A stretch of DNA of 64,000 nt from an uncultured Oleispira sp. (GTDB lineage: Bacteria; Pseudomonadota; Gammaproteobacteria; Pseudomonadales; Oceanobacteraceae), in contig CAJXUD010000002.1 of assembly GCA_913061415.1 (NCBI GenBank), positions 372,001-436,000 on the forward strand, written 5' to 3'. Position 1 is the first letter of the stretch; each line of letters opens with the position of its first letter. A model generated the notes under the pieces. It ran no database searches and was not told the origin of the DNA. It saw only the letters and a program-made list of their open reading frames with translations. A program made the position numbers and the translations under genes. Of this stretch, positions 17,601 through 26,020 are shown piece by piece.

Positions 17601-18369
17601 TGAATTTATGTCATGGGCGAATAAGCTAAACCAAGCCTTAGAAACGGATCAATTACAGCTTTTATGCTTACCCGTTAATACTATTCAAGAAACTGAAAAA
17701 TCGCTAAGTATGTATGAAGTCATCATTAGCATCGAAGACGAAAAGGGTACTCAGATTCCACCTCTGCAATACCTGCAAGCCGCAGAACACTACAGCAGAA
17801 TGTACTTAATTGACCGCTGGACTTTAGAGCAGTTGATTAAGTGGATGAGTGAAAATCCAGATGAAGTCATCAAAATTGATCAGTTTATGATGAAGTTATC
17901 AGGCTACTCTATGAACGATGACTCATTACTCGCCTTTATTTTTGACCAAGCACGCGAGCATAATATCCCGGTTGAGAAATTTTGCTTTGAACTCAATGAG
18001 ACATCGGCCATTCAAAATATCGAAGATGCCGCAGATTTCATGCATGAAATGCGCAGCCTAGGCTGTGAATTCACCCTTTCTGACTTTGGTACTGGACAAT
18101 CATCCTTTGAGTACCTTAAACGCTTACCGGTAAACTACGTCAAAATAGACCATTCCTTTATCAAAGAGCTAGTCACAAGCTCTGCGGATTACGCCATGGT
18201 TAAATCCATTCATGAAATTGCCCACTTTATGGCCAAGAAAACCATTGCTGAGCAAGTAAATGACGAAGAAACGCTAAATATTCTTCGCAGTATTGGTATC
18301 GATTTAGCCATGGGTGGCGAGGTATCCAAGGCAATTCCTTTAGCTAAATTGGCTAATTTCATACCATAG
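14623..18369 (+). CDS. PilZ-DUF1631-degenerate GGDEF-EAL cyclic-di-GMP protein
   Basis: Very large cytoplasmic signalling protein (about 1248 residues). An N-terminal PilZ domain with RAHPRFE and DFSQDG binding motifs (about residues 4-100) is followed by a long helical DUF1631 region (about 110-800), a GGDEF-like domain (about 820-990) and an EAL-like domain (about 1005-1245). The GGDEF signature reads GSNEF and the EAL signature reads EVI, so neither cyclase nor phosphodiesterase activity is expected; DFGTGQSSFEYLKRLPVNYVK keeps the EAL fold. It is most likely a cyclic-di-GMP receptor or scaffold. ATG at 14623 is preceded by AGG with good spacing and gives MENRAHPRF; ATG at 14587 in the same frame lacks a ribosome site. 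Confidence 0.85.
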   Translation: MENRAHPRFESHVEATLVTPDGSSLACHIADFSQDGLRIYWHSDNDLQLQSGEALQLQATLDNSALNMSASCLYQDGCSAGLELNNPTQDTFLKLRSINQGNRDHSALSREDQNRYSKLFQQRIKESSQSIIKQWHSDFLDELFKLVSSAPNNSEQQAIYSAESNVTKRSTQIQVSFINAISEQLSRWLDQLPQISTDRDPQKSTSDQKLSLVQEDDFEDWLQAKVASTNIQSKLSHASFEMRQLLDMISGAPIENCFNPLSAQIITEAFRAAIEPLPIEKNIRRIAFEVFQLVASQQLQLAYQSFIKQVDIPLVFRNRPRKNAPQAPASPPSITDNTVDGTEPQILPSSAAAQVDPNRGYYQAPETSGTMNEFRQHQSEAQQAYNNIQSLLAMRQQRYSANTANNDAQPTLPSADHQQVQSALQQIWQEPETHPGTVRQNLEQALASKEMGLSGTDREAIDTLEHVTQNIVESDKTSAFIKPLIAQLEQPLSMMMLRDPSMMFNPTHPGRIALNSMSKLGRMTTTGQDIISDQLHQLVKNIDSSSSPELLEEQLQYLQSGIDTLLVEAERRAKMNADRVAQAAEGEFKVEQARQTITRLISKDTSGKTLPTIVMEWLEQGWKPLLTLIFLRESSESKRFRGAVKLYRQVLSLFGPTNAGRKELLERFYQLIKLMHHELDQLNGEQPEHCRWHNEINLAAEQHLETGSIKEVIDVPTAAIEESPTFEGKGVRRALNLQVGDWLLLVETDLNVSVVWMAEDGSRFACVNHAGMKVVDFTLERLADALDDGSVKRLYEQEESAVDESLDALVQQIYNELSAQANTDALTKINTRQFFMRHLKEEAARSHRSNLTHTLCMIDIDQFKLINNEYGVEGGDECLKAIAKVLLKKATNPINCARMGSNEFAILFQNAELHEGEEQAQALKNEIEELDIFSNSHKFRIHLSMGVSELSYQINDEIDLVSFAESACLLAKQKGGSRVYRYVEDDNARMKRDEFMSWANKLNQALETDQLQLLCLPVNTIQETEKSLSMYEVIISIEDEKGTQIPPLQYLQAAEHYSRMYLIDRWTLEQLIKWMSENPDEVIKIDQFMMKLSGYSMNDDSLLAFIFDQAREHNIPVEKFCFELNETSAIQNIEDAADFMHEMRSLGCEFTLSDFGTGQSSFEYLKRLPVNYVKIDHSFIKELVTSSADYAMVKSIHEIAHFMAKKTIAEQVNDEETLNILRSIGIDLAMGGEVSKAIPLAKLANFIP

Positions 18370-18397
18370 ACTCACTGTTTCATTAGGTTAGTGAAAA

Positions 18398-18418
18398 TGT
18401 ACCCGTAAACAGGGTACA
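18398..18418. other. 7-bp inverted repeat before the TRAP operon
   Basis: TGTACCC, a 7-base loop, then GGGTACA lie between the end of the PilZ protein gene and tatT. A run of seven T begins 13 bases later. It could be a weak terminator of the upstream gene or an operator for the transporter operon. Confidence 0.35.
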
Positions 18419-18451
18419 ATTCGCCCCTCATTTTTTTAGCTTAGATGCCCC

Positions 18452-19282
18452 ATGTTCAGATTATTAATCATTATGGCTGTTATTAGCATACAAGCCTGCT
18501 CGATCGGAAACCTGCCAACCAACCTTTCTCGTTCTATGATGAACCAGGAAGATCCAGAATTAGTCCGCACAGCCGCGCCTGCATATTTGCTGATGCTCGA
18601 TGCACTCGTAGCGACTTACCCCGACGATGAAACCTTTTTAATTCCTGCTGCCAAACTGTATGGCGCCTATGCAGGTGTTTTTTCGAACGACGAAGCCCAA
18701 ACTCGCCGCATGGCAAATCGTGCGAAAGAATATGCGTTACGTGCGCTCTGCGAGAATGAAGAAGATTTATGCTTAGCGCTGGATCAACAAGTAGAAGATA
18801 TCCAAGTCGAACTCAACGACCTGGATGAAGATGAGCTGAACTTGGTTTATACCTTTGCCTCATCTTGGGCCAGCTGGATACAAGCCAATAGCAGTGATTG
18901 GGATGCCGTCGCTCAACTGCCTAAAGTAAAAACGTTATTTAACTGGGTACTCTCATACGACTCTGATTACGACAACGGCACCGCTCAGGTTTATATGGGC
19001 GTATTAGAGTCACAACTTCCTCCTTCGCTGGGCGGTCGTCCAGATCTGGCCAAAATGCACTTCGAAAATGCGATTCGTGCTTCCGACGGTCGTCATCTCA
19101 TGGCGAAAGTTTTATACGCACAACAATACGCCCGTTTATTATTCGAACAAGAATTACACGACCGCTTATTAACAGAAGTATTGCAAGCTGACCCTAGAGC
19201 CGAAGGGTTAACTCTGATTAACCAACTCGCTAAACAACAAGCTGAAGTATTATTAGCAGAATCTGCTGAATATTTTGAATAA
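18452..19282 (+). CDS. tatT: TRAP transporter TatT-component lipoprotein
   Basis: Lipoprotein with a short signal and lipobox SIQAC (Cys16), followed by a helical repeat protein of about 260 residues. Length, the N-terminal APAYLLMLDALVATYPDD segment, the acidic middle and the C-terminal GGRPDLAKMHFENAI stretch match the TatT (TRAP-associated T component) family. In Treponema the TatT trimer associates with its substrate-binding partner TatP and is thought to help handle hydrophobic ligands. It sits 27 bp ahead of a DctP-type gene and heads the four-gene operon. Confidence 0.85.
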   Translation: MFRLLIIMAVISIQACSIGNLPTNLSRSMMNQEDPELVRTAAPAYLLMLDALVATYPDDETFLIPAAKLYGAYAGVFSNDEAQTRRMANRAKEYALRALCENEEDLCLALDQQVEDIQVELNDLDEDELNLVYTFASSWASWIQANSSDWDAVAQLPKVKTLFNWVLSYDSDYDNGTAQVYMGVLESQLPPSLGGRPDLAKMHFENAIRASDGRHLMAKVLYAQQYARLLFEQELHDRLLTEVLQADPRAEGLTLINQLAKQQAEVLLAESAEYFE

Positions 19283-19309
19283 CACTGATTTAGACTTGAG
19301 ACCTAACTT

Positions 19310-20302
19310 ATGCATTTTATAAAGACATTACTTGTAACAAGCTTAATTGCTTTTTCTAGTAGCCAAGCCTTCGCTGCAACCTTAAAAATCGCTACCGTTG
19401 TGCCTAATGGCAGCAGCTGGATGAATGAGATGAAAGCCGCTGCCAAAGAGGTAAAAACGAAAACAGAAGGCCGTGTAAAAATTAAATACTACCCTGGCGG
19501 CGTGATGGGCAGTGATAAAACCGTGCTTCGCAAGATGCGCTCTGGTCAGCTTCATGGCGGCGCAATCTCGGCAGGTGCACTGGCTCATATCTATAACGGT
19601 GTTCAGCTATACAGCCTACCCTTCGTTTTTAACAATTTAGAAGAAGTTCGCCACATTCGTAAAACCTTTGACCCGGTTATTTCTAATGGTTTATCTGAAA
19701 ATGGCTTCGAGCTTTTAGGTCTGTCGGAAGGTGGTTTTGCTTATTTAATGTCAAACAAAGCACTGACCAAAGCCTCCGATATTCAAGGCCAAAAAGTATG
19801 GGTGCCTGAAGGCGATTTAATTGGTAATGAAATTTTCACTGTCGCGGGTATTAAGCCCATTGCATCACCTATATCTAACGTATATACAGGCCTACAAACG
19901 GGCTTGCTAGATACTGTCACCATTAATCCATCGGGTTCTATTGCACTTCAATGGCATACTAAGATTCAACACATGGCTGATGAACCTTTACTGCTGATCA
20001 TGGGAATGCTCGTTGTCGATCAAAAAGCTTTCAAAAAAATCAGTGCTGATGACCAAGTGATTGTTAAGCACGCGGTTGCGGCTGCGTTTAAGCGATTAGA
20101 TACGATTAATGAAGAAGGCGATATTAGCGCTCGTGCTGCACTGCAGAAAAATGGTGTGCAGTTTGATAAGCCTTCCGGTACGGAATGGCGCGAAATTGCA
20201 AAGCAAGCACTGACTAACTTAGAAAAAGTTGATGCCTACCCCGTTGAGACTTACCGCAAAATGCAAGCAGAGCTAGAAGCGTACCGCAAAGCTCAAAAGT
20301 GA
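19310..20302 (+). CDS. dctP: TRAP transporter substrate-binding protein, DctP family
   Basis: Periplasmic solute-binding protein with a signal peptide (residues 1-23, cleaved after AFA), starting ATLKIATVVPNGSSW. 330 residues is normal. In most DctP proteins a conserved Arg in the GxKxR segment grips the carboxylate of the ligand; here the segment is GQKVWVPEGD, with Trp in its place. With the TatT partner upstream, this suggests a ligand that is not a simple carboxylate, possibly hydrophobic. Genes for DctQ and DctM follow. Confidence 0.92.
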   Translation: MHFIKTLLVTSLIAFSSSQAFAATLKIATVVPNGSSWMNEMKAAAKEVKTKTEGRVKIKYYPGGVMGSDKTVLRKMRSGQLHGGAISAGALAHIYNGVQLYSLPFVFNNLEEVRHIRKTFDPVISNGLSENGFELLGLSEGGFAYLMSNKALTKASDIQGQKVWVPEGDLIGNEIFTVAGIKPIASPISNVYTGLQTGLLDTVTINPSGSIALQWHTKIQHMADEPLLLIMGMLVVDQKAFKKISADDQVIVKHAVAAAFKRLDTINEEGDISARAALQKNGVQFDKPSGTEWREIAKQALTNLEKVDAYPVETYRKMQAELEAYRKAQK

Positions 20303-20357
20303 ATCACTCAGTGATTTCATAACTTAGCCTCACATATAACTAACCGCGATTAACGTC

Positions 20358-20879
20358 ATGCCAATCAATAAAATCCAGCGCTTTCAGCGCTGGTTACATA
20401 AAGCCGAAGATTTATTATTAGCCAGTGTTCTGTTTGTAATGCTGTTTCTTGCAGTCGCTGACATCGCGATGAGACTGATTACCGGCGGCAGCCTTATTTG
20501 GATTCCACCGGTGCTTCAAGTTCTGGTTTTATGGCTTGGTTTATTAGGCGCGTTGCTCGCAAGTCGCAGCCAAGAACACATTGCGATTGATATAATCAGT
20601 CGCTTTGTTGGCCCATTTGGCAAAAAAATATGCGGTATCAGCGGTAGTTTATTTGCGGCGATGGTTTGTGGCATTGTCGCCTTTTATAGCGTTGAATTTA
20701 TTAAGCAATCAATCGAGTATGATGACATTGCCTTTGCACAAGTACCTGCTTGGCCACTACAAATCATTATTCCTTTTACCTTTTCTCTTATGGCTCTGCG
20801 CTTCTTTTTTCATACTTTAGGTTTTATTAGCATTCAAGACTATCAGCCTAACCCTGCATTAAAAGGGGAGAACGTATAA
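20358..20879 (+). CDS. dctQ: TRAP transporter small permease, DctQ family
   Basis: 173 residues with four predicted membrane helices (about 16-38, 45-66, 90-115 and 130-152). It is the small integral subunit that pairs with DctM. HKAEDLLLASVLFVMLFLAV at the start of helix 1 and the SRSQEHIAID loop are typical. Its stop overlaps the dctM start by one base (TAATG), implying coupled translation. Confidence 0.9.
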   Translation: MPINKIQRFQRWLHKAEDLLLASVLFVMLFLAVADIAMRLITGGSLIWIPPVLQVLVLWLGLLGALLASRSQEHIAIDIISRFVGPFGKKICGISGSLFAAMVCGIVAFYSVEFIKQSIEYDDIAFAQVPAWPLQIIIPFTFSLMALRFFFHTLGFISIQDYQPNPALKGENV

Positions 20880-22165
20880 TGGCTATGATCGTGTCTGCCT
20901 TATTTTTATTATTAGCCCTTATGGGCGCCCCGCTATTTGCCGTCATTGCCGCCAGTGCCCTGTGGGGATTCTTCCAGCAAGATATCAACCTGTCAGTGGT
21001 CGCGATTGAGATTTACCGTTTAACCGAAATGCCGGTATTAACCGCGATTCCTTTATTTACCTTTGCAGGCTATTTGCTCGGCGAAAGTAAAGCGCCTCAA
21101 CGTTTAGTGCGCATTACCGATGCTCTACTAGGCTGGATGCCCGGAGGCCTTGCCATTGTTGCGCTAATTGCCTGTGCGTTGTTTACCGCGTTTACGGGCG
21201 CTTCTGGAGTAACGATTGTTGCCTTGGGTGCCTTACTCTACCCTGCGTTAAAGAAAGCCGGCTATAGCACGAACTTTAACTTAGGCTTAATCACCACTTC
21301 GGGCAGCTTGGGCTTATTATTTGCCCCCTCTCTGCCGTTAATTTTATACGGTGTTGTCGCGCAGCAATTAGCGTTAGATATCCCTGTCAGTATTGATGAC
21401 TTGTTTTTAGCCGGCATCATTCCTGGCACCTTGATGCTAGTCGCACTATCGATCTACAGCGCTATTCAACCAAGAGATCCTGCCGCGCTGCAAAATAAAA
21501 CCAAGTTTGATGCAAAAGAAGCCATTGCTGCGATTAAAGATACGGCTTGGGAAGCACCACTGCCGGTTATTGTTTTAGGCGGCATTTATGGTGGTTTTAT
21601 TGCCGTTTCAGAAGCCGCGGCTATTACGGCATTTTATGTATTATTGGTCAGTGTCGTTATTCGACAAGAAATAAGCTTACGCAAACTGCCTGTCGTTATG
21701 CGCGACTCGATGAAGTTAGTGGGCGCGATCATGGTAATCCTAGCGGTTTCTCTCGCCTCGACGAATTATATGATTGATGCTGGCATTCCTACTGCTATCT
21801 TTGATTTTATTAGCGAGCATATTGATAGCCAGCTAACATTCTTGTTCTTACTGTTTTTATTCTTGTTGGTACTAGGAATGATGCTCGACATCTTCTCTGC
21901 CATTGTCATTATGGTGCCAATTATATTACCCATTGCTATTCAGTTTGGTATTCACCCCGTGCATCTTGGTATTCTGTTTTTGGCCAATATGCAGCTGGGC
22001 TATTTTACTCCACCGGTCGGAATGAATTTATTCATTGCGAGCTTCCGCTTTCAGCGACCCGTAACCGAACTGTATAGAGCCACGATTCCGTTCTTCTTTA
22101 TATTGCTGACGACCGTATTGTTGATTACTTATGTGCCTTGGTTGAGCTTGGTTTTTATTGACTAA
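20879..22165 (+). CDS. dctM: TRAP transporter large permease, DctM family
   Basis: 428-residue sodium-coupled permease with about 12 hydrophobic segments. Family landmarks: AIPLFTFAGYLLGESKAPQR near residue 55, the FTGASGVTIVALG turn, and GMMLDIFSAIVIMVPIILPI followed by NMQLGYFTPPVGMNL in the C-terminal half. Last gene of the tatT-dctP-dctQ-dctM operon; a strong terminator lies 140 bp downstream. Confidence 0.93.
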   Translation: MAMIVSALFLLLALMGAPLFAVIAASALWGFFQQDINLSVVAIEIYRLTEMPVLTAIPLFTFAGYLLGESKAPQRLVRITDALLGWMPGGLAIVALIACALFTAFTGASGVTIVALGALLYPALKKAGYSTNFNLGLITTSGSLGLLFAPSLPLILYGVVAQQLALDIPVSIDDLFLAGIIPGTLMLVALSIYSAIQPRDPAALQNKTKFDAKEAIAAIKDTAWEAPLPVIVLGGIYGGFIAVSEAAAITAFYVLLVSVVIRQEISLRKLPVVMRDSMKLVGAIMVILAVSLASTNYMIDAGIPTAIFDFISEHIDSQLTFLFLLFLFLLVLGMMLDIFSAIVIMVPIILPIAIQFGIHPVHLGILFLANMQLGYFTPPVGMNLFIASFRFQRPVTELYRATIPFFFILLTTVLLITYVPWLSLVFID

Positions 22166-22213
22166 CTGACATAGCTTTACCCTTACCGTACTCTTCTTTG
22201 CGATTAACTCGCT

Positions 22214-22244
22214 AGTCTAAGACTTCTTATTGCGGTCTTAGACT
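22214..22244 (+). other. 10-bp inverted repeat after dctM
   Basis: AGTCTAAGAC (22214-22223) and GTCTTAGACT (22235-22244) are exact reverse complements with an 11-base loop. No T-tract follows, so it may stabilise the 3' end of the TRAP mRNA ahead of the terminator at 22305. Confidence 0.45.
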
Positions 22245-22304
22245 GTCCTGCAATAAATTGTGATCCGCTCACATGAGTGCGTCCTCTTTTCATCCTATGA
22301 TGTC

Positions 22305-22334
22305 ACCATTAGCCGTATGGCTAATGGTCTTTTT
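22305..22334 (+). terminator. Intrinsic terminator of the TRAP operon
   Basis: ACCATTAGCC, loop GTAT, GGCTAATGGT, then CTTTTTATT: a perfect 10-bp stem, 4-base loop and U-tract. Confidence 0.88.
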
Positions 22335-22403
22335 ATTCTCTCAACGCCTTAATTCAGCTATCATCTGCTCTCACTTATTTTTTAAGCCGCGCTAAACTCT
22401 TTT

Positions 22404-23006
22404 ATGTCGAAACGTCCCCTTTGCTCCCATTGTGAGCGACCGATTAAAACCTGTTTATGCGCTGAAATTGTGACATTGCCTTGCGATTTTCAACTCATTA
22501 TTTTGCAAGACCCTAAAGAAGCTAAGCATGCGCTTTCATCTGCCCCGCTATTAGAAAAGTCGATTACTGGGGCAAAACGCATCATTGGTGAAACCTTTGA
22601 TCCAATTCAGCTGTTAGGTGAAGACTGGCAAGCGACCAGCTTATTGGTATACCCCCATGAAAATGGTTTAAGCCAGCCACAAGCGGTCAAGCATGGTTTT
22701 AAGCACCTCATTTTATTGGATGGTACATGGCGTAAAGTGGCGCGAATGATACATATGAATCCTTGGCTCTCGCAGCTAGCGTGCTTTGCCATCGACAGTC
22801 TCAATAGCAGCCAGTATCTGATTCGTAAATCGCCACGCGATGATGGTCTATCGACTATTGAAGCAGCTGTCTGCGTACTGAATGAGTTACATGATGAGCA
22901 ATCGTTTGATTCAATATTGGGCGCCTTTCATAAAATGATTGAGCTTCAGATTCAAGCAATGGGCTTAGAAACCTTTCAGAAAAATTATGCAAATCACCGT
23001 ACTTGA
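22404..23006 (+). CDS. tapT: tRNA-uridine aminocarboxypropyltransferase TapT (DTW domain)
   Basis: DTW-domain protein of the YfiP/TapT type, which transfers the 3-amino-3-carboxypropyl group of SAM to a uridine (acp3U47) of tRNA. N-terminal zinc-type cysteines CSHC...CLC at residues 7-19, the DxTW motif in LLDGTWRK and the RKSPRDDGLSTIEA block are the family hallmarks. 200 residues is normal. Its stop codon lies in the first unit of a three-copy 16-bp tandem repeat. Confidence 0.88.
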   Translation: MSKRPLCSHCERPIKTCLCAEIVTLPCDFQLIILQDPKEAKHALSSAPLLEKSITGAKRIIGETFDPIQLLGEDWQATSLLVYPHENGLSQPQAVKHGFKHLILLDGTWRKVARMIHMNPWLSQLACFAIDSLNSSQYLIRKSPRDDGLSTIEAAVCVLNELHDEQSFDSILGAFHKMIELQIQAMGLETFQKNYANHRT

Positions 23007-23049
23007 ACTAAAAGCAACTTGAATTAAAAGCAGCTTGAATTAGACGTAA
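23002..23049 (+). repeat. 16-bp tandem repeat, 3 copies, starting at the tapT stop
   Basis: CTTGAACTAAAAGCAA (23002-23017), CTTGAATTAAAAGCAG (23018-23033) and CTTGAATTAGACGTAA (23034-23049). The first carries the tapT stop TGA (23004-23006). Because the period is 16, the TGAs at 23004, 23020 and 23036 fall in all three reading frames. Copies 1 and 2 share 14 of 16 bases. Confidence 0.88.
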
Positions 23050-23069
23050 TTTACAATAGAGCCCCCACA

Positions 23070-23810
23070 ATGAAATCATCCGCCCAAGAAATACACCGTA
23101 GTTATGATGAGCTAGGGCCAATCCAAGTAATGGATGATGGGCATAAACGCTACCTTGCATTTGGTACTGACGATGAACAAAGCTGTCAGCTGATTCATCA
23201 ACCTCACCTGCTTCAGCATGAATATACACGGGCCATTTTATTAGCGTTATTAATGGTAGAGCCCGCGCATATTACGGTGATTGGTACTGGCGGCGGCAGC
23301 TTGCTCACGACACTGCATCACCTGCTTCCAAACTGCCAATTGCAGGGTGTTGAACTGCGCCCCGAAGTAGCACGCCTGGCGTATAAGTATTTTCAACTGC
23401 CTAAAAACGAGCGTATTCAAATTCATATTGGTGATGGTTTTCAGTATTTAATGAACCGCTCCGCCAGTACCGATCTGATTATTGCCGACATGTACTTAGC
23501 CGATGGTATCGATCAGCAACAGCTTTCAAAGCAATTTATTGAAGCCAGTTATAACAATCTTAATGAAGGAGGTTGGTTAGTACTTAATTACTGGCTCGAC
23601 CATAAGCTAGAGGGAATGTTAGTAGAGACATTACAACAATGCTTCGATCAAATTTATATGTGTGATACCGGAGGAGGCAACTGGGTAATTTATGCAGGCA
23701 AGGTCGATATCAATCATCCTATTATTCAAGAAGATAAGATTAGGCCTTTATCGAAAGCTGCAGGATTTTCACTCAACCACTTTTTGCGCCGATTAGTCGT
23801 ATTAACATAG
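23070..23810 (+). CDS. Spermidine synthase-like (PABMT) protein
   Basis: Rossmann-fold protein of the spermidine synthase family. VIGTGGGSLLTTLHH is the glycine-rich nucleotide motif, GVELRPEV the acidic strand-2 end and IGDGFQYL the next adenine-binding element. At 246 residues it is shorter than true spermidine synthases (about 285), and I do not see the full DxxE/polyamine pocket of SpeE. It may be a methyltransferase-like paralogue of unknown substrate. It follows tapT by 63 bp, most of which is the tandem repeat. Confidence 0.75.
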   Translation: MKSSAQEIHRSYDELGPIQVMDDGHKRYLAFGTDDEQSCQLIHQPHLLQHEYTRAILLALLMVEPAHITVIGTGGGSLLTTLHHLLPNCQLQGVELRPEVARLAYKYFQLPKNERIQIHIGDGFQYLMNRSASTDLIIADMYLADGIDQQQLSKQFIEASYNNLNEGGWLVLNYWLDHKLEGMLVETLQQCFDQIYMCDTGGGNWVIYAGKVDINHPIIQEDKIRPLSKAAGFSLNHFLRRLVVLT

Positions 23811-23986
23811 GCGACGGCCCTTAGTTTGCTCACTCTGCACATTTGATTAACAAAACTATCAAATTGTTGTAACGATTTCACAACAGCCTAAAAAATCATG
23901 CCTATACTGAAATGATTAGCTGACTCATCATTAACAAAAAAATGGTCTCTTTCGTAGGGATCATATCAGTCGTATAGGTAGATACC

Positions 23987-25996
23987 GTGTTTAAACTAGG
24001 CATAAGATTTCTAAACAAGCTCTCATTTACTCGGAAGTTCCAGGTAATTTTATTTACCCTTCTGCTTCCCATTTTATACGCCTCAATCACCATCTACATT
24101 GATAACAACAACCGTATCGAATTAGGCAGCAACAAGGTTACTGGCTTAGAAACCGTCAATACGTTAAAGCCATTAACACTATTAGCAGCTAAGCATAGAG
24201 GAAACTTAGCGCAGTGGTTTTCTGGCAATAAGGCATTAGAGTCAACCATTCTCAGCCTAGAGCAAGATATGTCTGACGGTATTAGTATCGCGGCCAAACA
24301 ACTCAACAAAGATTTATATACGGACAATATACGCCAGCAATTAAATCAGTTAAAACAAGAATGGAAACTCTTAACGTTTAATAGCATTAATACCGAGAAT
24401 GCCATTGAGGCTTTCCTTCTACATAATACTTGGATTAAAAAAGCGGATGATTTAATTCGTAATATTGCGACCCAATCCAGTTTAAATCGAGACCTTAACA
24501 TTGCTACGCACAAGTTAATGGAGATAACTGTATTCGCTCTTCCACAGCTGCAAGAGCTATTAGGACAGCTGCGAGGCATCGGCGCCAGTGCTGCGACAAA
24601 AGGCAGTTTTGATTCAAAATCTTTCATTTTAGCCAGTAGTGCATTGAGTAAAATTGAAAGTGCTCTCACCAATGTTGAATATGATTTTTCTCTCTTACAG
24701 GATATCTCTGCAGCTTACGTTCCACGCGAATTGCAACAAGCCAAAATTCGCATCAAAGAATTTCATGCGATGACTAATAAAAAATTAATCATGCCTGATT
24801 CCCCCACTATTTCAGGTAGCGATTACTTTTCCTTGGGAACGGACGCTATTAAGCAAACGAGTCTTTTACGCGATGCGATTAATATTATTTATCAGAATGA
24901 GTTATATAAAAGCGAACGCATGATGCAACAAGATTTAATCCTATCACTAGGTTCGTTCTTTTTATTGTTTCTTATCAGCTGTTATTTATTCATGTCTTTT
25001 AAAATCACCGTCGATTACAACGCTCACATCACTCAAACAATGGCGCGTGATTTAGAAGAAGGTTGCTTAAATAAAGACTATCACTCCGATAGCAAAGATG
25101 AACTGGGTAATACCATCAACGCCCTTAAAACATCGTATACAAAACTCAGAGGCATCGTATCAAGAGTACGTGCCCATTCTGATACTTTATCGAATTCTTC
25201 AGAAAACCTATCTCATGTTTCCGAAGAAGTTAATGCACTTGGCGAAGATCAGAAAAATCGAGTCACTATCATTTCAACCGCAGCAACAGAACTGGCGGCA
25301 ACGGCCGAAGAGGTTTCGTCGCATTGCGATCACGCCGCTAATAAAATGCAAGAGTCGCAGCAGCAAGCTTCCTTAGGTGCAGCACACTCTCACTCATCTG
25401 CTGAAGTCATACGCACATTGGCAAGTAATGTGCGTAACGCGGGTGATGAAATTGGTGAATTAGCACAGCAGGCCGCGTCTATTAGCACGGTTATTGATGT
25501 CATTAAGGCCATTGCAGAACAAACTAACCTACTGGCTTTAAATGCTGCTATTGAAGCAGCTAGAGCTGGCGAGCAAGGCAGAGGCTTTGCCGTTGTTGCT
25601 GATGAAGTACGAACTCTCGCCACACGCACTCAAGAGTCGACCAATGAAATTGAAAATACAATTTCTAGCCTACAGCAGGTTGCTGAAAAAGCGGTACTGG
25701 CGATGACAACATCTTGTGATCAAGCGTCGCAAAGTGAGCTAGAAGCCACCAAAACGGGTGACATTCTGAGTTCTATCGAAGCCTCAATTAATGAAGTGAG
25801 CAATTTAATTGACCAAGTTGCTACCGCTGGTGTTCAGCAAGCGGAAGCCGCCAATGATATTGCTAGGAATATTCTAGCAGTCGACGATGCATCATCAAAT
25901 CTTTTATCAAAATCGCAAAGTATGTCGAGCATTGCAAAAGAAGTTGGTCAAGATAGCTTTGAACTGAATCAACAAATGAAGTCTTTCACCGTTTAA
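23987..25996 (+). CDS. Methyl-accepting chemotaxis protein
   Basis: Transmembrane chemoreceptor of 669 residues. TM1 at about 18-40, a helical periplasmic sensor of about 280 residues (probably helical-bundle type), TM2 at about 322-345, HAMP, then the cytoplasmic signalling hairpin with [20 protein letters not shown] at about 510-530 and [15 protein letters not shown]. No CheR-binding pentapeptide at the C-terminus. The start is GTG at 23987 with AGGTAG a few bases upstream. The ligand is unknown, and no chemotaxis genes are adjacent. Confidence 0.93.
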   Translation: MFKLGIRFLNKLSFTRKFQVILFTLLLPILYASITIYIDNNNRIELGSNKVTGLETVNTLKPLTLLAAKHRGNLAQWFSGNKALESTILSLEQDMSDGISIAAKQLNKDLYTDNIRQQLNQLKQEWKLLTFNSINTENAIEAFLLHNTWIKKADDLIRNIATQSSLNRDLNIATHKLMEITVFALPQLQELLGQLRGIGASAATKGSFDSKSFILASSALSKIESALTNVEYDFSLLQDISAAYVPRELQQAKIRIKEFHAMTNKKLIMPDSPTISGSDYFSLGTDAIKQTSLLRDAINIIYQNELYKSERMMQQDLILSLGSFFLLFLISCYLFMSFKITVDYNAHITQTMARDLEEGCLNKDYHSDSKDELGNTINALKTSYTKLRGIVSRVRAHSDTLSNSSENLSHVSEEVNALGEDQKNRVTIISTAATELAATAEEVSSHCDHAANKMQESQQQASLGAAHSHSSAEVIRTLASNVRNAGDEIGELAQQAASISTVIDVIKAIAEQTNLLALNAAIEAARAGEQGRGFAVVADEVRTLATRTQESTNEIENTISSLQQVAEKAVLAMTTSCDQASQSELEATKTGDILSSIEASINEVSNLIDQVATAGVQQAEAANDIARNILAVDDASSNLLSKSQSMSSIAKEVGQDSFELNQQMKSFTV

Positions 25997-26020
25997 CCGC
26001 TAGTGAATTACTCAAATAAA

